Part shown: piece by piece, positions 9,601 to 18,857 of the stretch | Numbering within the stretch: the first letter of the stretch is position 1 | Layout: every line of letters starts with the position of its first letter | Source: Acidicapsa ligni | GTDB lineage: Bacteria; Acidobacteriota; Terriglobia; Terriglobales; Acidobacteriaceae | DNA length: 64,000 nt | NCBI RefSeq assembly: GCF_025685655.1 | Contig: NZ_JAGSYG010000002.1 | Span: forward strand, 310,001 to 374,000 | Direction of reading: 5' to 3' | Program-made: the position numbers and the translations under genes | The notes under the pieces: generated by a model | The model's input: only the letters and a program-made list of their open reading frames with translations | Told to the model about the DNA's origin: nothing | Databases searched by the model: none

Positions 9601-10661
9601 TCCAGCCTATTCTTGCGGCGAGACCGGTCGACTGGTCGCTGTCGCTGAACTACACCGCTGGCGGAGGGTTATCCAGCACAAGTGTGGTGGGTTCGTTTGC
9701 TGAAGACGCCGCGGGTAATCTCTGGATTACGGATCAGAATGCAGGCAGTGTTATCGAGTGGAGTTCGGTAGGCGCCGCGCTTTCTCCATCTGCTGGATTC
9801 TCTGCGGGTGGAGGTCCTATCGCCATCGATGCGATGGGCAATGTGTGGGTCTCTGGCCGCAGCAATCTTACCGAGTTAACCAGCCTTGGCACACCGGTAC
9901 CGGGCAGCCCCTACGCAGGTGTGCCTGATGGTGGCAATGATATCTCCATCGATGCACTGGGCAATCTGTGGATCAGTGACAGCGGCGGAGTCGATGAGTT
10001 CACCAGCTTTGGCGTGCCGGTCTCGCCGAGTGGAGGCTTCACGAACTCCGGCGTCGTTAACCTCACCACCGTGGACATCGACAGCTCTGACAATGTCTGG
10101 CTTGGGGCTGGTCCAGCGAATGGCAGCCAGGGTCTGGTTGCTGAACTGGCAAATCCTGGTGGTCAGTTGATTGTCGATGGAGTGTATGGGCCAGTCCTGC
10201 CACAGATGGCTGCGGATGGTGCAGGCGATCTTTGGGTCGTAACGCCTGGTAATTTCTATAAGATCCCGCCCTACGCAGGCAGAGGAGCGACTCTGGATGG
10301 GGCGATTCTTCCAACAGGCGGTACCGATTCCGAGAATAATCGCCTCTATCTGAATAGTCCCGGAGGCATCGCGATCGATGGTGCCGGGATTGTATGGGCT
10401 CCTGGTGCCGGTGGCGATGAAGTAAACCTTGTTCCGCCGGGCCTGCTTCCTATTGACACTAGTTCTGCTTATACGAGCGCCATATCTTATTTCTCTCCCG
10501 AGCTGGCGGCTGGGACTCTACGAGCTGCCGTGGATGGCTCAGGCAATGTCTGGGTGCTGCTCGCTAATAACACCGTGGTGGAATATGTCGGCGTTGCAAC
10601 CCCGGTGGTAGCTCCTCTTGCCCTGGGCGTCATGAACCATAAATTGGCGGCGAAACCATGA
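6666..10661 (+). CDS. Lipoprotein with six Ig-like repeats, four-Cys module and beta-propeller
   Basis: 1331 residues. A lipoprotein signal ends in LITGC with Cys47 as the lipidation site. ATG 6744 would give a normal-length signal peptide and is a plausible alternative start. Six repeats of about 100 residues follow (to ~710), each with VDWTV-CG, a second Cys, a YTAP strand and GGTVTITA, resembling bacterial Ig-like domains. Then comes the four-cysteine module shared with the neighbouring proteins (~715-1000). A C-terminal propeller is built from D--GN-W strands (for example DAMGNVWVSG, DALGNLWISD). Family context suggests an outer-membrane surface lipoprotein binding carbohydrate or protein; no catalytic motif is visible. 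The stop overlaps a possible start of the next gene. Confidence 0.85.
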   Translation: MLPMFIQKLSLKSAYAGRGMREPGWFMRVHLCAAVCVVVSAILITGCGSSSIGSGPVSGSGAKAGSIVVASTNGGTNAVNSLAIASAVTLSMMPSGDSINAGVDWTVTCGGNPVTGSITNGACGTLAPAHTGDGAVTLFTAPSVVPLGDTVTITATVTSNPSQSKTVSLAVISSPITISFANPAPNSLQVNTSFQLTGQITGDPTGAGMAFTATCGSSACGSFSITSAPAPISVGAPNIQISTIYRAPSIVPEGGTVTVTATSLADTSKSASATITITPIATGPVTPVSVSVSPASVNVQTSGPSHVAHLTAVVANDPAMAGVDWTVSCGGSSCGTVSPSHSASGASVSYTGPSSIPTGGTVTITAASTTDPTKTATTIATIVTTVTNVVTMSSKPPTTLSVGSQATLAATVTPNSGSAGVNWTATCGTAGACGSFNLSPAHTATGGQITYTAPATLPEGGTVTITASFAGSTSSNPAVAVVTITAPPSVSFQKAPPATLMATSQAAVSATVVNDVAPGGVSWTVQCGNSVAGGCGWIAPLQTASGVTATYTAPPVTTTGTSVTITATSIADPTASITSSPIVIQPSTNLSIEFIPTAPAHVQTSGTVNLAAAVSNDSTNAGVDWQVCGNGCGFFTTTPAIPAITTPTTVIPAVPAVTATTVTGWQNNRPLIYTAPSQSPTSGSVVVLVAAHANPAAATSATFAIDSIPGNPSFQGVVQAGTQPVVGASVALYAAGTSGYASAASQILLAPVTDKSGNFTMPAYNCPQPNSQMYLVATGGQVGGNNANPNLKANPNLALMTVLGSCGSIGAGPFIMNEVTTVASAYATSPFAANDALTGNSSYLYLGASSSNLSGLANAFTAASNLADISTGQARFEVPSGNAAVPYVQINTLADALNTCATSPGGQVGDGSVCGLLFYDTNLLGTGSFNGSVAPADTLQAAFNIAQHPISNNYGYRLDRGAGDGTGSLFSLATLDSPFQPILAARPVDWSLSLNYTAGGGLSSTSVVGSFAEDAAGNLWITDQNAGSVIEWSSVGAALSPSAGFSAGGGPIAIDAMGNVWVSGRSNLTELTSLGTPVPGSPYAGVPDGGNDISIDALGNLWISDSGGVDEFTSFGVPVSPSGGFTNSGVVNLTTVDIDSSDNVWLGAGPANGSQGLVAELANPGGQLIVDGVYGPVLPQMAADGAGDLWVVTPGNFYKIPPYAGRGATLDGAILPTGGTDSENNRLYLNSPGGIAIDGAGIVWAPGAGGDEVNLVPPGLLPIDTSSAYTSAISYFSPELAAGTLRAAVDGSGNVWVLLANNTVVEYVGVATPVVAPLALGVMNHKLAAKP
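6890..8800 (+). repeat. Six Ig-like protein repeats
   Basis: Six units of about 300 bp encode the pattern DW-V-CG, C-G-F/V, T-SG, YTAP, GGTVTITA, DPTK. The paired cysteines within each unit suggest one intradomain disulfide in an exported protein. The sixth unit has an insertion of Pro/Thr/Val-rich sequence. Two further units of the same kind occur in the next gene. Confidence 0.75.
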
Positions 10662-10723
10662 AAAAGCGCTGTGAGTTGCAATCTGCAGAGTGCCTATATC
10701 AATGCCCTGAAGAAAAGGAAGCA

Positions 10724-12643
10724 ATGGAAACTCAAATTCGTATACCCAGGTCAAGGAAGAATTTTGCTGCGCGGTTGTTTCGCCTGGCTTACCCATCAGG
10801 GATTGCTTTGCTGGCAGCCGGCCTGCTTGCCGTTTCCGGTTGTTCTTCGGGTAGCTCCTCTGCGAAGCCGCAGGTGGGCGTGATTGCATTCACCGATGTG
10901 AATGGCACTCCGCTGACAACACCTCCCACGGCGCTCACTGCGGGCCAGGGAGCCTATCTCGATGTGAACGTGACGAACGACCCGCATCTGCTAGGCGCGA
11001 ACTGGGGCGTTTATTGCGGAAGCCAACTACCCCCGGGTACGCCACTGCCTCCGGGGCAGATACAGGATCCATCCTGCGGCACTTTCACGCCTGCCCACAC
11101 GATGAGCGGTCCGATACCGAGTTATGTAACGAGCGGAGCAGGCTATATCTCGCTCTATAACGCGCCGGTCAATCCTCCAAAACAAGGAGTGGTTACGCTC
11201 TATGCCTATGCGACCAGCGATCACAGCGTGTTTTCGACCGTAACTCTTACGATTAACGCGATTCCTATTTCTATACAGTTCGCACCGCCTCCGCCGACCA
11301 CGCTGGAAGCGGGTACAGGTGCGCAATTCAAGGCAGTGCTGAGCAATGATACTGCGAATGCCGGAGCGACCTGGAGCGCAATCTGCTCGGCAAGCGATTG
11401 CGGTTCCTTTAGCCCGGCAAAGACTGCGAGCGGAGGTGCGACAACATACACCGCACCTATCGGCGTGCCTACGGGAGGTACTGTGAAGGTGGTTGCAACT
11501 TCTGTGACAGATCCAACCAAAGCTGTCAGCGCAGTGATTCAGATTGAGCCGAACAGCATGAGTGCGGACACGATAGTTGCAGGCAGGTTGCAGGCTGCCC
11601 GCCAGCCTGTCAGCGATGCACAGGTCACTCTCTATGCAGCGGTAACGAACGAGACGGCACAGAACGGCGTTGCGAATTCAGGCAATGCTGCACCGGTAGC
11701 AGAAGCAGTAACAGATCAATTCGGTAACTTCTCTATCCCCAATACCTATGAGTGCCCAACACCAGATACACAGATGTACCTGATGACGGATGGAGGCAAT
11801 GCCGGAGGCGGTACGAATCCTGATCTTGCGCTCATGGCGGCACTTGGCTCCTGCTCTACTCTTGCCACTTCGCACTTTGTGGTGAATGAAGCGACAACGG
11901 TTGCGGCGGTGTATGCGCTGAGCGGCTTCATGAGCGATCCGCAGCATGTCGGTTCTGCCGGTGCATCGCCTACTGGAATTGCGGCTGCATTCAGCACGGC
12001 CAGGGATCTTGTCGATGCCACAACGGGTTTGATTCGTGTGCGCACAGTTTCCGGCGAGGGCATTGTTCCGCAGGCAAAGATCGGTTCACTGGCGAACCTG
12101 CTGAGCGCTTGCGCGCAAACTGCCGGCTCTTCACAGGGAGATGGAAGTGTCTGCGATCAACTGTTCCGTGCTACGAACTTCTCTACGAATTCCGCTATGA
12201 GTTCCGGCGTGAACGCGAGTACAACCCAGGCAACGCAGGCGAAGAACACGGTACAGGCGTTGCTCGATCTTGCCAGGAACGCAATTGGCTCCGCCAGCCA
12301 ACCGGATTCCTTTACTGCGCTGTATCAGCTTGCGTCATTGAGTGATTTCTTCGCACCTTCACTCTCGACGGAGCCTCGTGACTGGACGCTTGCGATTCAG
12401 TTTCCCACCGGACAGAAAAGTACCAGTGTCACTGCTCTGGAAGCGCAATCGACAAACAGCACAGCGGCAAATAATACGGGACCTAATACGGAATCCAATG
12501 CGGAACCCTCCACTGATTCTGCGGGAAACATCTGGGTTCACGGTAGTGGCAATGCGATGACGGAGTTTGTGGGTGGAGCATCGTGTACTGGAATGCCGAA
12601 GGCATTGATTGCGATTGCGGCCAGTTCGAGAAGTAATCCGTGA
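10724..12643 (+). CDS. Lipoprotein with two Ig-like repeats, four-Cys module and a vestigial propeller
   Basis: 639 residues from ATG 10724, chosen for AAGGAA upstream. An in-frame ATG at 10658 overlaps the preceding stop (ATGA) and would add 22 residues. The signal peptide ends in AVSGC, lipidated Cys40. Two Ig-like repeats (~50-280) precede the four-cysteine module (~285-560). Where the paralogues carry a full propeller, this protein has a short Ser/Thr/Asn-rich linker and a single blade-like strand (DSAGNIWVHGSG), then a tail (EFVGGA) matching the ends of the two paralogues. It therefore looks like a propeller-deleted relative of the gene before it. Function unknown; probably works at the outer membrane with its neighbours. 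Confidence 0.8.
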   Translation: METQIRIPRSRKNFAARLFRLAYPSGIALLAAGLLAVSGCSSGSSSAKPQVGVIAFTDVNGTPLTTPPTALTAGQGAYLDVNVTNDPHLLGANWGVYCGSQLPPGTPLPPGQIQDPSCGTFTPAHTMSGPIPSYVTSGAGYISLYNAPVNPPKQGVVTLYAYATSDHSVFSTVTLTINAIPISIQFAPPPPTTLEAGTGAQFKAVLSNDTANAGATWSAICSASDCGSFSPAKTASGGATTYTAPIGVPTGGTVKVVATSVTDPTKAVSAVIQIEPNSMSADTIVAGRLQAARQPVSDAQVTLYAAVTNETAQNGVANSGNAAPVAEAVTDQFGNFSIPNTYECPTPDTQMYLMTDGGNAGGGTNPDLALMAALGSCSTLATSHFVVNEATTVAAVYALSGFMSDPQHVGSAGASPTGIAAAFSTARDLVDATTGLIRVRTVSGEGIVPQAKIGSLANLLSACAQTAGSSQGDGSVCDQLFRATNFSTNSAMSSGVNASTTQATQAKNTVQALLDLARNAIGSASQPDSFTALYQLASLSDFFAPSLSTEPRDWTLAIQFPTGQKSTSVTALEAQSTNSTAANNTGPNTESNAEPSTDSAGNIWVHGSGNAMTEFVGGASCTGMPKALIAIAASSRSNP

Positions 12644-12708
12644 ACATCCGGAGAAGACAGCGAACGCCATTTTCATTTATTGCGAAACGGGATCTGAGGA
12701 GAATACTG

Positions 12709-14616
12709 ATGCACACGTTGAAGAAAATATTGGCTGCGACGCTTCTGACAACATGCGTTGCCATGCAGGCGCAGAGCGACGCAAACCAGCCGCCGGCAAA
12801 GCCAGCCAAAGCAAAGTCTGCCAAAGAGAAGCCGTTGAGCCGGGAAGAGCTTCTGCTGGAGCAGGTCAATGAGAAGTTCCACAAGCTCGATGATCTGAGC
12901 CAGAGGTATGAGGACCTGCAGCAGAGATTCGATGCAATGCAGAAGCAGATGGCTACACGCGATGCCGATCTGGAGCAGGCTCGCAAGGATGCGGCGGCAG
13001 CACGCGCAGAGGCTGCTGATGCGAAGCAGAAGCTCGAAACGACACAGCAGGCTATCGGTATCGATGGCTCTGGAGTGACGACGCTGCAGAAGGAAGTTGC
13101 GGACCTGAAGACTACTTCAACCTCACTTACCTCGAAGATCGAGACGACTCAGCAGGCGACGAAGAAACTTGAAAATCCTGATGTCATCCACTTTAAGGGT
13201 ATAGATCTGAAGCCAGGCGGCTTCCTTGCGGCAGAGACTGTCGATCGCCAGCGAGCTATAGGCGGTGACGTCAATACGCAGTTCACCGGTATTCCTTTTG
13301 CGGGTTCGACAGCGGGCACTCTGTCGGAGTTCAATGCCAGCGGTCGCCAGTCACGCATCGCGCTGCTGGCTGAAGGCAAGCTGCCGTCAGCTACGTTGCG
13401 TGGATATTATGAAGCGGACTTTCTTTCGGCGGGAACTACCTCGAACAGCAATCAGAGCAACAGCTACACGCTGCGCCTGCGTCAGGCCTGGGCGCAGGCA
13501 GATTTGAATAGCGGATGGATGCTGACCGGAGGACAGATGTGGTCGCTTGCGACAGCCTATCGTCACGGCCTTGCGAACAACTCCGAAGCAATTCCGCTGA
13601 CGATCGATGCGCAGTACAACGTCGGCTTCACATGGGAACGACAGTTCGGTTTTCGCGTCGTGAAGCGGCTTGGAGATAAGCTCTGGGTCGGCGGTGCTGT
13701 TGAAGCTGCACAGACGCTCAACATCGGCGGCCACAATCTCCCCACGCTTGTGTATCAACAGGCAGGCAATGGTGGTGGTCTCTATAATCCCACGGCGAAC
13801 TACAGCTATAACGCAGCGCCGGATCTGATTGCCAAGTTGGCCTATGAGCCGGGCTGGGGCCACTTTGAGGTGTTTGGCATAGGCCGCTTCTTCCGCGATC
13901 GTGTCTACCCGAATGGTCCTTTGCCTCCGGGTGCTCAGCAGCCATCCACAACCTCAGCGCTGGGTGCGTTTACGGCCAAGACAGCGGGTGGGGGAATCGG
14001 AGCGAACGGACTGGTGTCGCTCTTCTCGAAGAAGCTGGATGTAGGCGCGCATATCCTGGTCGGCAATGGCATTGGTCGCTACAGCACTACGACACTGCCT
14101 GATGCGACGGCCAATCCTGATGGCTCACTGCATTTGCTGGTAGGTGGATCGGCGTTGGCTTCGCTTGAGTGGCACACGACGAAACGCCTCGATCTCTACG
14201 GTTACTACGGCGGCGAGTATGTCGGGCGTTCGTGGGCTGCGAGCGACTATCTGGACACCACTCCAGGCCCTACATTGGGCCAGCCGATTCTGATCGGCTA
14301 TGGAGCTCCTACGAACAATGTTTCCGGTTGCTATCTCGAAGTGCTGCCTGTTTCTTCACCGAACGGCGGCGGCAACGTACCGGGTTCTGCCTCGAACTGC
14401 AATGCGGATAACCGCAATATCCAGGAGGGGACCTTCGGCTACTGGTTCCGCTTGTATCGCGGTACTCATGGAACACTGCAGCAGGGCATCCAGTACTCCT
14501 ATGCGGAGCGGCATACCTGGCAAGGCATTGGTAATCCAGAAGCGAATCTGCCTAACTCTCCGAAAGCTATCGACAACATGTGGTTCACCTCTTTCCGCTA
14601 CTACCTTCCGCAGTAG
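12709..14616 (+). CDS. Outer-membrane porin with N-terminal coiled coil (DcaP-like)
   Basis: 635 residues from ATG 12709, preceded by GAGGAGA at 6 nt spacing. A longer reading from GTG 12640 overlaps the upstream stop but would put 23 residues before the signal peptide. The signal peptide ends near MQAQS. Residues ~40-155 are strongly coiled-coil (LEQARKDAAAARAEAAD, a periplasmic trimer stalk). From ~165 a beta-barrel follows with alternating aromatic strands, ending in an aromatic C-terminal strand (FRYYLPQ), as expected for BAM-dependent folding. The coiled coil plus barrel layout resembles DcaP-type porins; the substrate cannot be read from the sequence. Its place between lipoproteins and a TonB receptor suggests a shared uptake or envelope function. 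Confidence 0.75.
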   Translation: MHTLKKILAATLLTTCVAMQAQSDANQPPAKPAKAKSAKEKPLSREELLLEQVNEKFHKLDDLSQRYEDLQQRFDAMQKQMATRDADLEQARKDAAAARAEAADAKQKLETTQQAIGIDGSGVTTLQKEVADLKTTSTSLTSKIETTQQATKKLENPDVIHFKGIDLKPGGFLAAETVDRQRAIGGDVNTQFTGIPFAGSTAGTLSEFNASGRQSRIALLAEGKLPSATLRGYYEADFLSAGTTSNSNQSNSYTLRLRQAWAQADLNSGWMLTGGQMWSLATAYRHGLANNSEAIPLTIDAQYNVGFTWERQFGFRVVKRLGDKLWVGGAVEAAQTLNIGGHNLPTLVYQQAGNGGGLYNPTANYSYNAAPDLIAKLAYEPGWGHFEVFGIGRFFRDRVYPNGPLPPGAQQPSTTSALGAFTAKTAGGGIGANGLVSLFSKKLDVGAHILVGNGIGRYSTTTLPDATANPDGSLHLLVGGSALASLEWHTTKRLDLYGYYGGEYVGRSWAASDYLDTTPGPTLGQPILIGYGAPTNNVSGCYLEVLPVSSPNGGGNVPGSASNCNADNRNIQEGTFGYWFRLYRGTHGTLQQGIQYSYAERHTWQGIGNPEANLPNSPKAIDNMWFTSFRYYLPQ

Positions 14617-14670
14617 GGAAGATGTGCGAGCGATGCGAACCGGAACCATTACCAGGAGTTAAGGCATAAC

Positions 14671-17600
14671 ATGTTTCGTTTATTTCCCCGGCTACTGTTT
14701 GCTGTGGCGCTCATTGCTGTGCTGGGCAGCCTGTCCCTTCTCGGACAAAGCGCCACCGGTCGTTTTTCAGGCCAAGTTACCGATCAGGGCGGCAACGCCA
14801 TCTCCGGTGCTACCGTCCAGATTGTCAATCAAGAGACTCTGGTCAAGCGGTCGACGAAGACGAATGCGTCAGGGGAATATGTCGTTCCGTCTTTACCTGA
14901 AGGAAACTATCAGATCATTGTGGAAGCGGACGGATTCAGCCGAAGAGCGAGCGAAGTCGTCAGGCTCTCGCCGGGGCAGGTCTTCGTCTTCAATGCCCAG
15001 ATGTCAGTTGGCGGAATGAAAACTGAAGTTGAGGTTAGTGCCGGAGCGGGAGCGACTCTTGTCGAAACCAACACTGCCTCAATCTCCACGACCATGGGTC
15101 AGCAGGAAGTAGCCGGCTATGCTTTGAACGGTCGCAACTTCTCGCAGTTGATCACCATGGCGCCGGGTGTGAGCAACCAGACCGGACAGGATGAGGCGAA
15201 GGTTGGTGTGTCCGGAAGCGCAAAGTTCAGCGTGAACGGCGGTCGCGTGGAGTACAACACCTTTGAGGTGGACGGAAGCGACGTTCTCAATACCAGCATC
15301 AATGCCAGCCGCGGACAGGGCGAACCTTTGGTGGTATACCCCAGCATCGACGCCATTCAGGATATGAAGGTGCTCACCGCGGACTACAGTGCCCTTCATG
15401 GTAAGAGTTCATCGGGCAGCGTTCTGGTGACTACTAAATCCGGTACCGAAGCGTTTCACGGCAACGGCTACGGTTTTCTCCGCAACGAAATATTCAACGC
15501 CCGAAACTATTTCGATCAGCCCGATCCAGTTCCGGTAGGTTTTCAAGGAAAACGTACTTACCGGACGCCTTTATACCGGAGGCTTGATTTTGGCGCGACC
15601 ATCGGTGGGCCACTTTTCATTCCGCATTTCTATAACAACAATAAGAACAGGACCTTTTTCTTTTTCTCAGAAGAGGTACGTCGCGAGAAGACTCCGGTTG
15701 ATTACAACCAGGCTGTGCCGTCGATGGCGGAGCGTGGGCAAGGACAAACCATTCCCGGTATAGGCGACTTCTCCGATGTCTGTCCGATACCTAGCCCGGG
15801 GAAAGTTCTCACATCGAATCCATCGGCATATCCAGATTGTCCACAGGGGCCGGAGTTGCCTGGCAGCAGCGCTCTTTCGGTCGGCAATACAGTCTCAGTG
15901 GATTATGCCAGCGCGGCGATTCTCAATTCAGGCATCATCCCTGAGCCCAATTCTTCCAGCGGCTGTAACTCGACAAATCCTTCGCCGCTGGCTCATTGCT
16001 ACGTCGGATCGGTTTCGCCGCCAACGCACTGGCGTGAAGAATTATTCCGCATAGACCATAACCTTACGGAGAAGGAACGCCTGTCTTTCCGTTATATCCA
16101 TGATGCTTGGGATACGGTAACTCTCGTTCCCCAATGGGGCGTGGTCCAGAACAGCTTTCCTACCGTAGAGAACCAGCTTGATGGACCGGGTTTGAATATG
16201 ATGCTCAGCCTGGCCCAGACTTTGCCACATGGCTTTATCAATCTTCTCTCTGCAAGTTATGAAGTGGAACATGTTTCACTGGCTCCTCTGCCGGGACCGG
16301 GTGTTACATCGCTCAAGAGGCCGGCAATTCTCGATAATCCGATATCGGCCGGAGCTGCTCCGATTCCGGGTACCATGGCATGCGGGCAATTGATGGCGCC
16401 CGGGGGCTCATACACTCCGCAGAGTTTCACCGCGTGCCCCTTCGGCTATATCTTCAGCAATGGCTATGGTGGGAATAAGCTGCCTGGCCTGGACTTCCAG
16501 GGGAATAATGGCGCCTATGGTGGACATGGTTTTGCTGCGGATACGGGGTATGCTCCGTGGAATCAGGCTAACCCTACTTTCAATCTGAGGGATGATGCCA
16601 GCAAGATCATTGGCAAGCACACGCTTCAGTTTGGTTTTGAAGGGACCTTTGTACAGCAGAATGAGTTGAGCGGTGTGACCGGTGCTAATTCCGGTGATCT
16701 GCAGGGCCTGCTTACCTTCAGCAATCAGCAGTCAATTTATACATCGGGCAATGCCTTCGCTGATTTTCTTGCAGGCCCGGGGTTCTCACCCAGCAATCCA
16801 CTGATTGCTCCTCCGCTTGTGGGCCAGGGCGCAATCAAGAGCTTCACGCAAGATAGTGGTCAGGTTAAGTATTATAACCGCTACAAAATTGCGGAGTTGT
16901 ATCTCCAGGACGATTGGCGGGTGAATTCCCGGCTGACGATCAATGCGGGTTTCCGTGCGAGCTTATTTGGCTCCTGGTATAACCCCAAGAGTACGGCTTA
17001 TAACTGGAGGCCAGAGGCATTCAATCAGTCGATAGGCTCTTCTATCTATGTCGATCCGACGAATAGTTATCTTGTGAAAAAGAGCACCGGTCTCCCGGTT
17101 CCTCTAAATCGAAACGGACCTTACTCGCTTGCTTCGCTTGATTCTTCCATTACTAATGGATTGGTGCAGTGCGGGGCGGGTACTGTGCCAAACAGTTGCA
17201 TGACGAACAAGCTTTTTCATCCTGCGCCACGTGTTGGATTCTCCTGGGATCCATGGGGCAACGGCAAGACTGCCATTCGTGCAGGCTACGGTCTTTATTG
17301 GGAACACGGCACTGGCTATGAAGCCAACGTTGGCTCTTTGATCGGCAGCGCACCGCTGGTATTGAGTGAGACGCAATCGAATGTTCGAAACTATAACTTG
17401 ATTGGGCTTTCCTGCCAGGGAGGAACCACACAGTGCGGGAATACTGTCAGTCCAACAGGGGGAGCGACTTTTCCTCTGAACGTGACTTCAGTTCCGACAA
17501 AGGCAGTTTACTCGTATACACAGCAATGGAGCCTTAGCGTACAGCACGAAGTGCGCAAGGAGATGGTGGCGCAACTCGCTTATGTCGGTACAAAGGGCAC

Positions 17601-18855
17601 GCATCTGACGGCCGTGCGCGATTTGAATCAATTGCAGCCGCTTAGCAACGCTCTCAATCCTTTTCAACCAGGCCAGCCTATTACGGCGGCGGTTTGTGGA
17701 AGCGGCGCTGGTGGTGGACCATTTTCTGTGGCAGGTGTGAATGGCGCATCAGGTGGACCGATCACTGTCCCTACTTCTCCGGGTATCAGCGCCGGTACTC
17801 CAGGCTACACAAATATGTTCGTTGCCTGTACAGGTAACCCGGGCTTTGGCACTGGGATTCCTCTGCAAAAACTTGGTATCAGCGCCGATGTCCTGCGCCC
17901 CTATCTGGGGTTCAGCAATATTATCTCAGTCGAAAACATCGCCGATTCGGAGTACAACGCATTCCAGGGAACGCTTCGCCAGACGACTGGACCTCTAACT
18001 GTGGGCGTGGCTTATACCTGGAGCCACTCGGTGGATGATGCTTCCGACCGGTCTTCAGCTAACTTTGCAAACTCGCTCGACATCCATTCCAACCACGCCA
18101 GTTCGGATTTCGATCAGCGGCACATGCTGAACGTCAACTACATTTACGATCTTCCGTTGCTGCGATTGCTGGATGGTTTCGTTCACCTGGTGGGAAGCGG
18201 CAGCGATCCATCAGAGAATGAATCTTCTGCTCAGGCCGATACGAAGCGGAACTTTGCTCCCCTCGAAAGGGAACTCATTGGCGGCTGGCAGCTCAGTGGC
18301 ATAACAACATATCAGACCGGAACACCTTTCAGCGTGATTAACGGCGGCGGTTCGGATGGCACTGGTACGGCTGACAACGCTGGGGTGGGCGATGGGCTTG
18401 GCGTCGGCTCTTATGCGGACGTCATCGGCAATGCACGCGCCGGAAAACCGTTCGTAGGGCAAACCAGCAGCAACGTGGGGCCTCTTCTTCTCAACCCCAG
18501 AGCTTTCGCAGCGCCGCGTGGTCTTACCTTCGGAGATTCCGGTCGCAACTATCTCAATAATCCTTCGCGCATTAATTTCAATATGTCGATCTTCAAACAT
18601 TTCAAGCCATTCCATGATCGTTTCGATATTGAGTTTCGTGCTGAGGCCTTCAACGTTTTCAATCACACGCAGTTTCGGATTACTGATCCTGCGAACCCTG
18701 GAAACACTGGAAATAATGTCATCAACTGTTACGGCACGCAGACTGAACTCTACTCTGCTGGAGCGTCCGGTTGCCTTACCGGCAACTCCTTTCTGCATCC
18801 GGTGGATGCGCACGACCCGCGCATCCTGCAGTTCGCTCTGAAGGGTAACTTTTAG
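14671..18855 (+). CDS. Oar-like TonB-dependent receptor
   Basis: 1394 residues with an N-terminal signal peptide (hydrophobic to ~residue 27). A carboxypeptidase-regulatory-like domain (~30-115: GRFSGQVTDQGGNAISGATV) comes first. A plug domain (~120-260) follows, with LNGRNFSQLITMAPGV, and then a long beta-barrel ending in the aromatic strand ILQFALKGNF. This is the architecture of the large Oar/SusC-related receptors abundant in Acidobacteriota, which are thought to import oligosaccharides, peptides or similar ligands using TonB energy. No clear TonB box was identified. It lies 54 nt after the porin gene with AGGAG upstream of ATG, and 2 nt before a lipoprotein gene, so it is probably co-transcribed with both. 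Confidence 0.9.
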   Translation: MFRLFPRLLFAVALIAVLGSLSLLGQSATGRFSGQVTDQGGNAISGATVQIVNQETLVKRSTKTNASGEYVVPSLPEGNYQIIVEADGFSRRASEVVRLSPGQVFVFNAQMSVGGMKTEVEVSAGAGATLVETNTASISTTMGQQEVAGYALNGRNFSQLITMAPGVSNQTGQDEAKVGVSGSAKFSVNGGRVEYNTFEVDGSDVLNTSINASRGQGEPLVVYPSIDAIQDMKVLTADYSALHGKSSSGSVLVTTKSGTEAFHGNGYGFLRNEIFNARNYFDQPDPVPVGFQGKRTYRTPLYRRLDFGATIGGPLFIPHFYNNNKNRTFFFFSEEVRREKTPVDYNQAVPSMAERGQGQTIPGIGDFSDVCPIPSPGKVLTSNPSAYPDCPQGPELPGSSALSVGNTVSVDYASAAILNSGIIPEPNSSSGCNSTNPSPLAHCYVGSVSPPTHWREELFRIDHNLTEKERLSFRYIHDAWDTVTLVPQWGVVQNSFPTVENQLDGPGLNMMLSLAQTLPHGFINLLSASYEVEHVSLAPLPGPGVTSLKRPAILDNPISAGAAPIPGTMACGQLMAPGGSYTPQSFTACPFGYIFSNGYGGNKLPGLDFQGNNGAYGGHGFAADTGYAPWNQANPTFNLRDDASKIIGKHTLQFGFEGTFVQQNELSGVTGANSGDLQGLLTFSNQQSIYTSGNAFADFLAGPGFSPSNPLIAPPLVGQGAIKSFTQDSGQVKYYNRYKIAELYLQDDWRVNSRLTINAGFRASLFGSWYNPKSTAYNWRPEAFNQSIGSSIYVDPTNSYLVKKSTGLPVPLNRNGPYSLASLDSSITNGLVQCGAGTVPNSCMTNKLFHPAPRVGFSWDPWGNGKTAIRAGYGLYWEHGTGYEANVGSLIGSAPLVLSETQSNVRNYNLIGLSCQGGTTQCGNTVSPTGGATFPLNVTSVPTKAVYSYTQQWSLSVQHEVRKEMVAQLAYVGTKGTHLTAVRDLNQLQPLSNALNPFQPGQPITAAVCGSGAGGGPFSVAGVNGASGGPITVPTSPGISAGTPGYTNMFVACTGNPGFGTGIPLQKLGISADVLRPYLGFSNIISVENIADSEYNAFQGTLRQTTGPLTVGVAYTWSHSVDDASDRSSANFANSLDIHSNHASSDFDQRHMLNVNYIYDLPLLRLLDGFVHLVGSGSDPSENESSAQADTKRNFAPLERELIGGWQLSGITTYQTGTPFSVINGGGSDGTGTADNAGVGDGLGVGSYADVIGNARAGKPFVGQTSSNVGPLLLNPRAFAAPRGLTFGDSGRNYLNNPSRINFNMSIFKHFKPFHDRFDIEFRAEAFNVFNHTQFRITDPANPGNTGNNVINCYGTQTELYSAGASGCLTGNSFLHPVDAHDPRILQFALKGNF

Positions 18856-18857
18856 TT

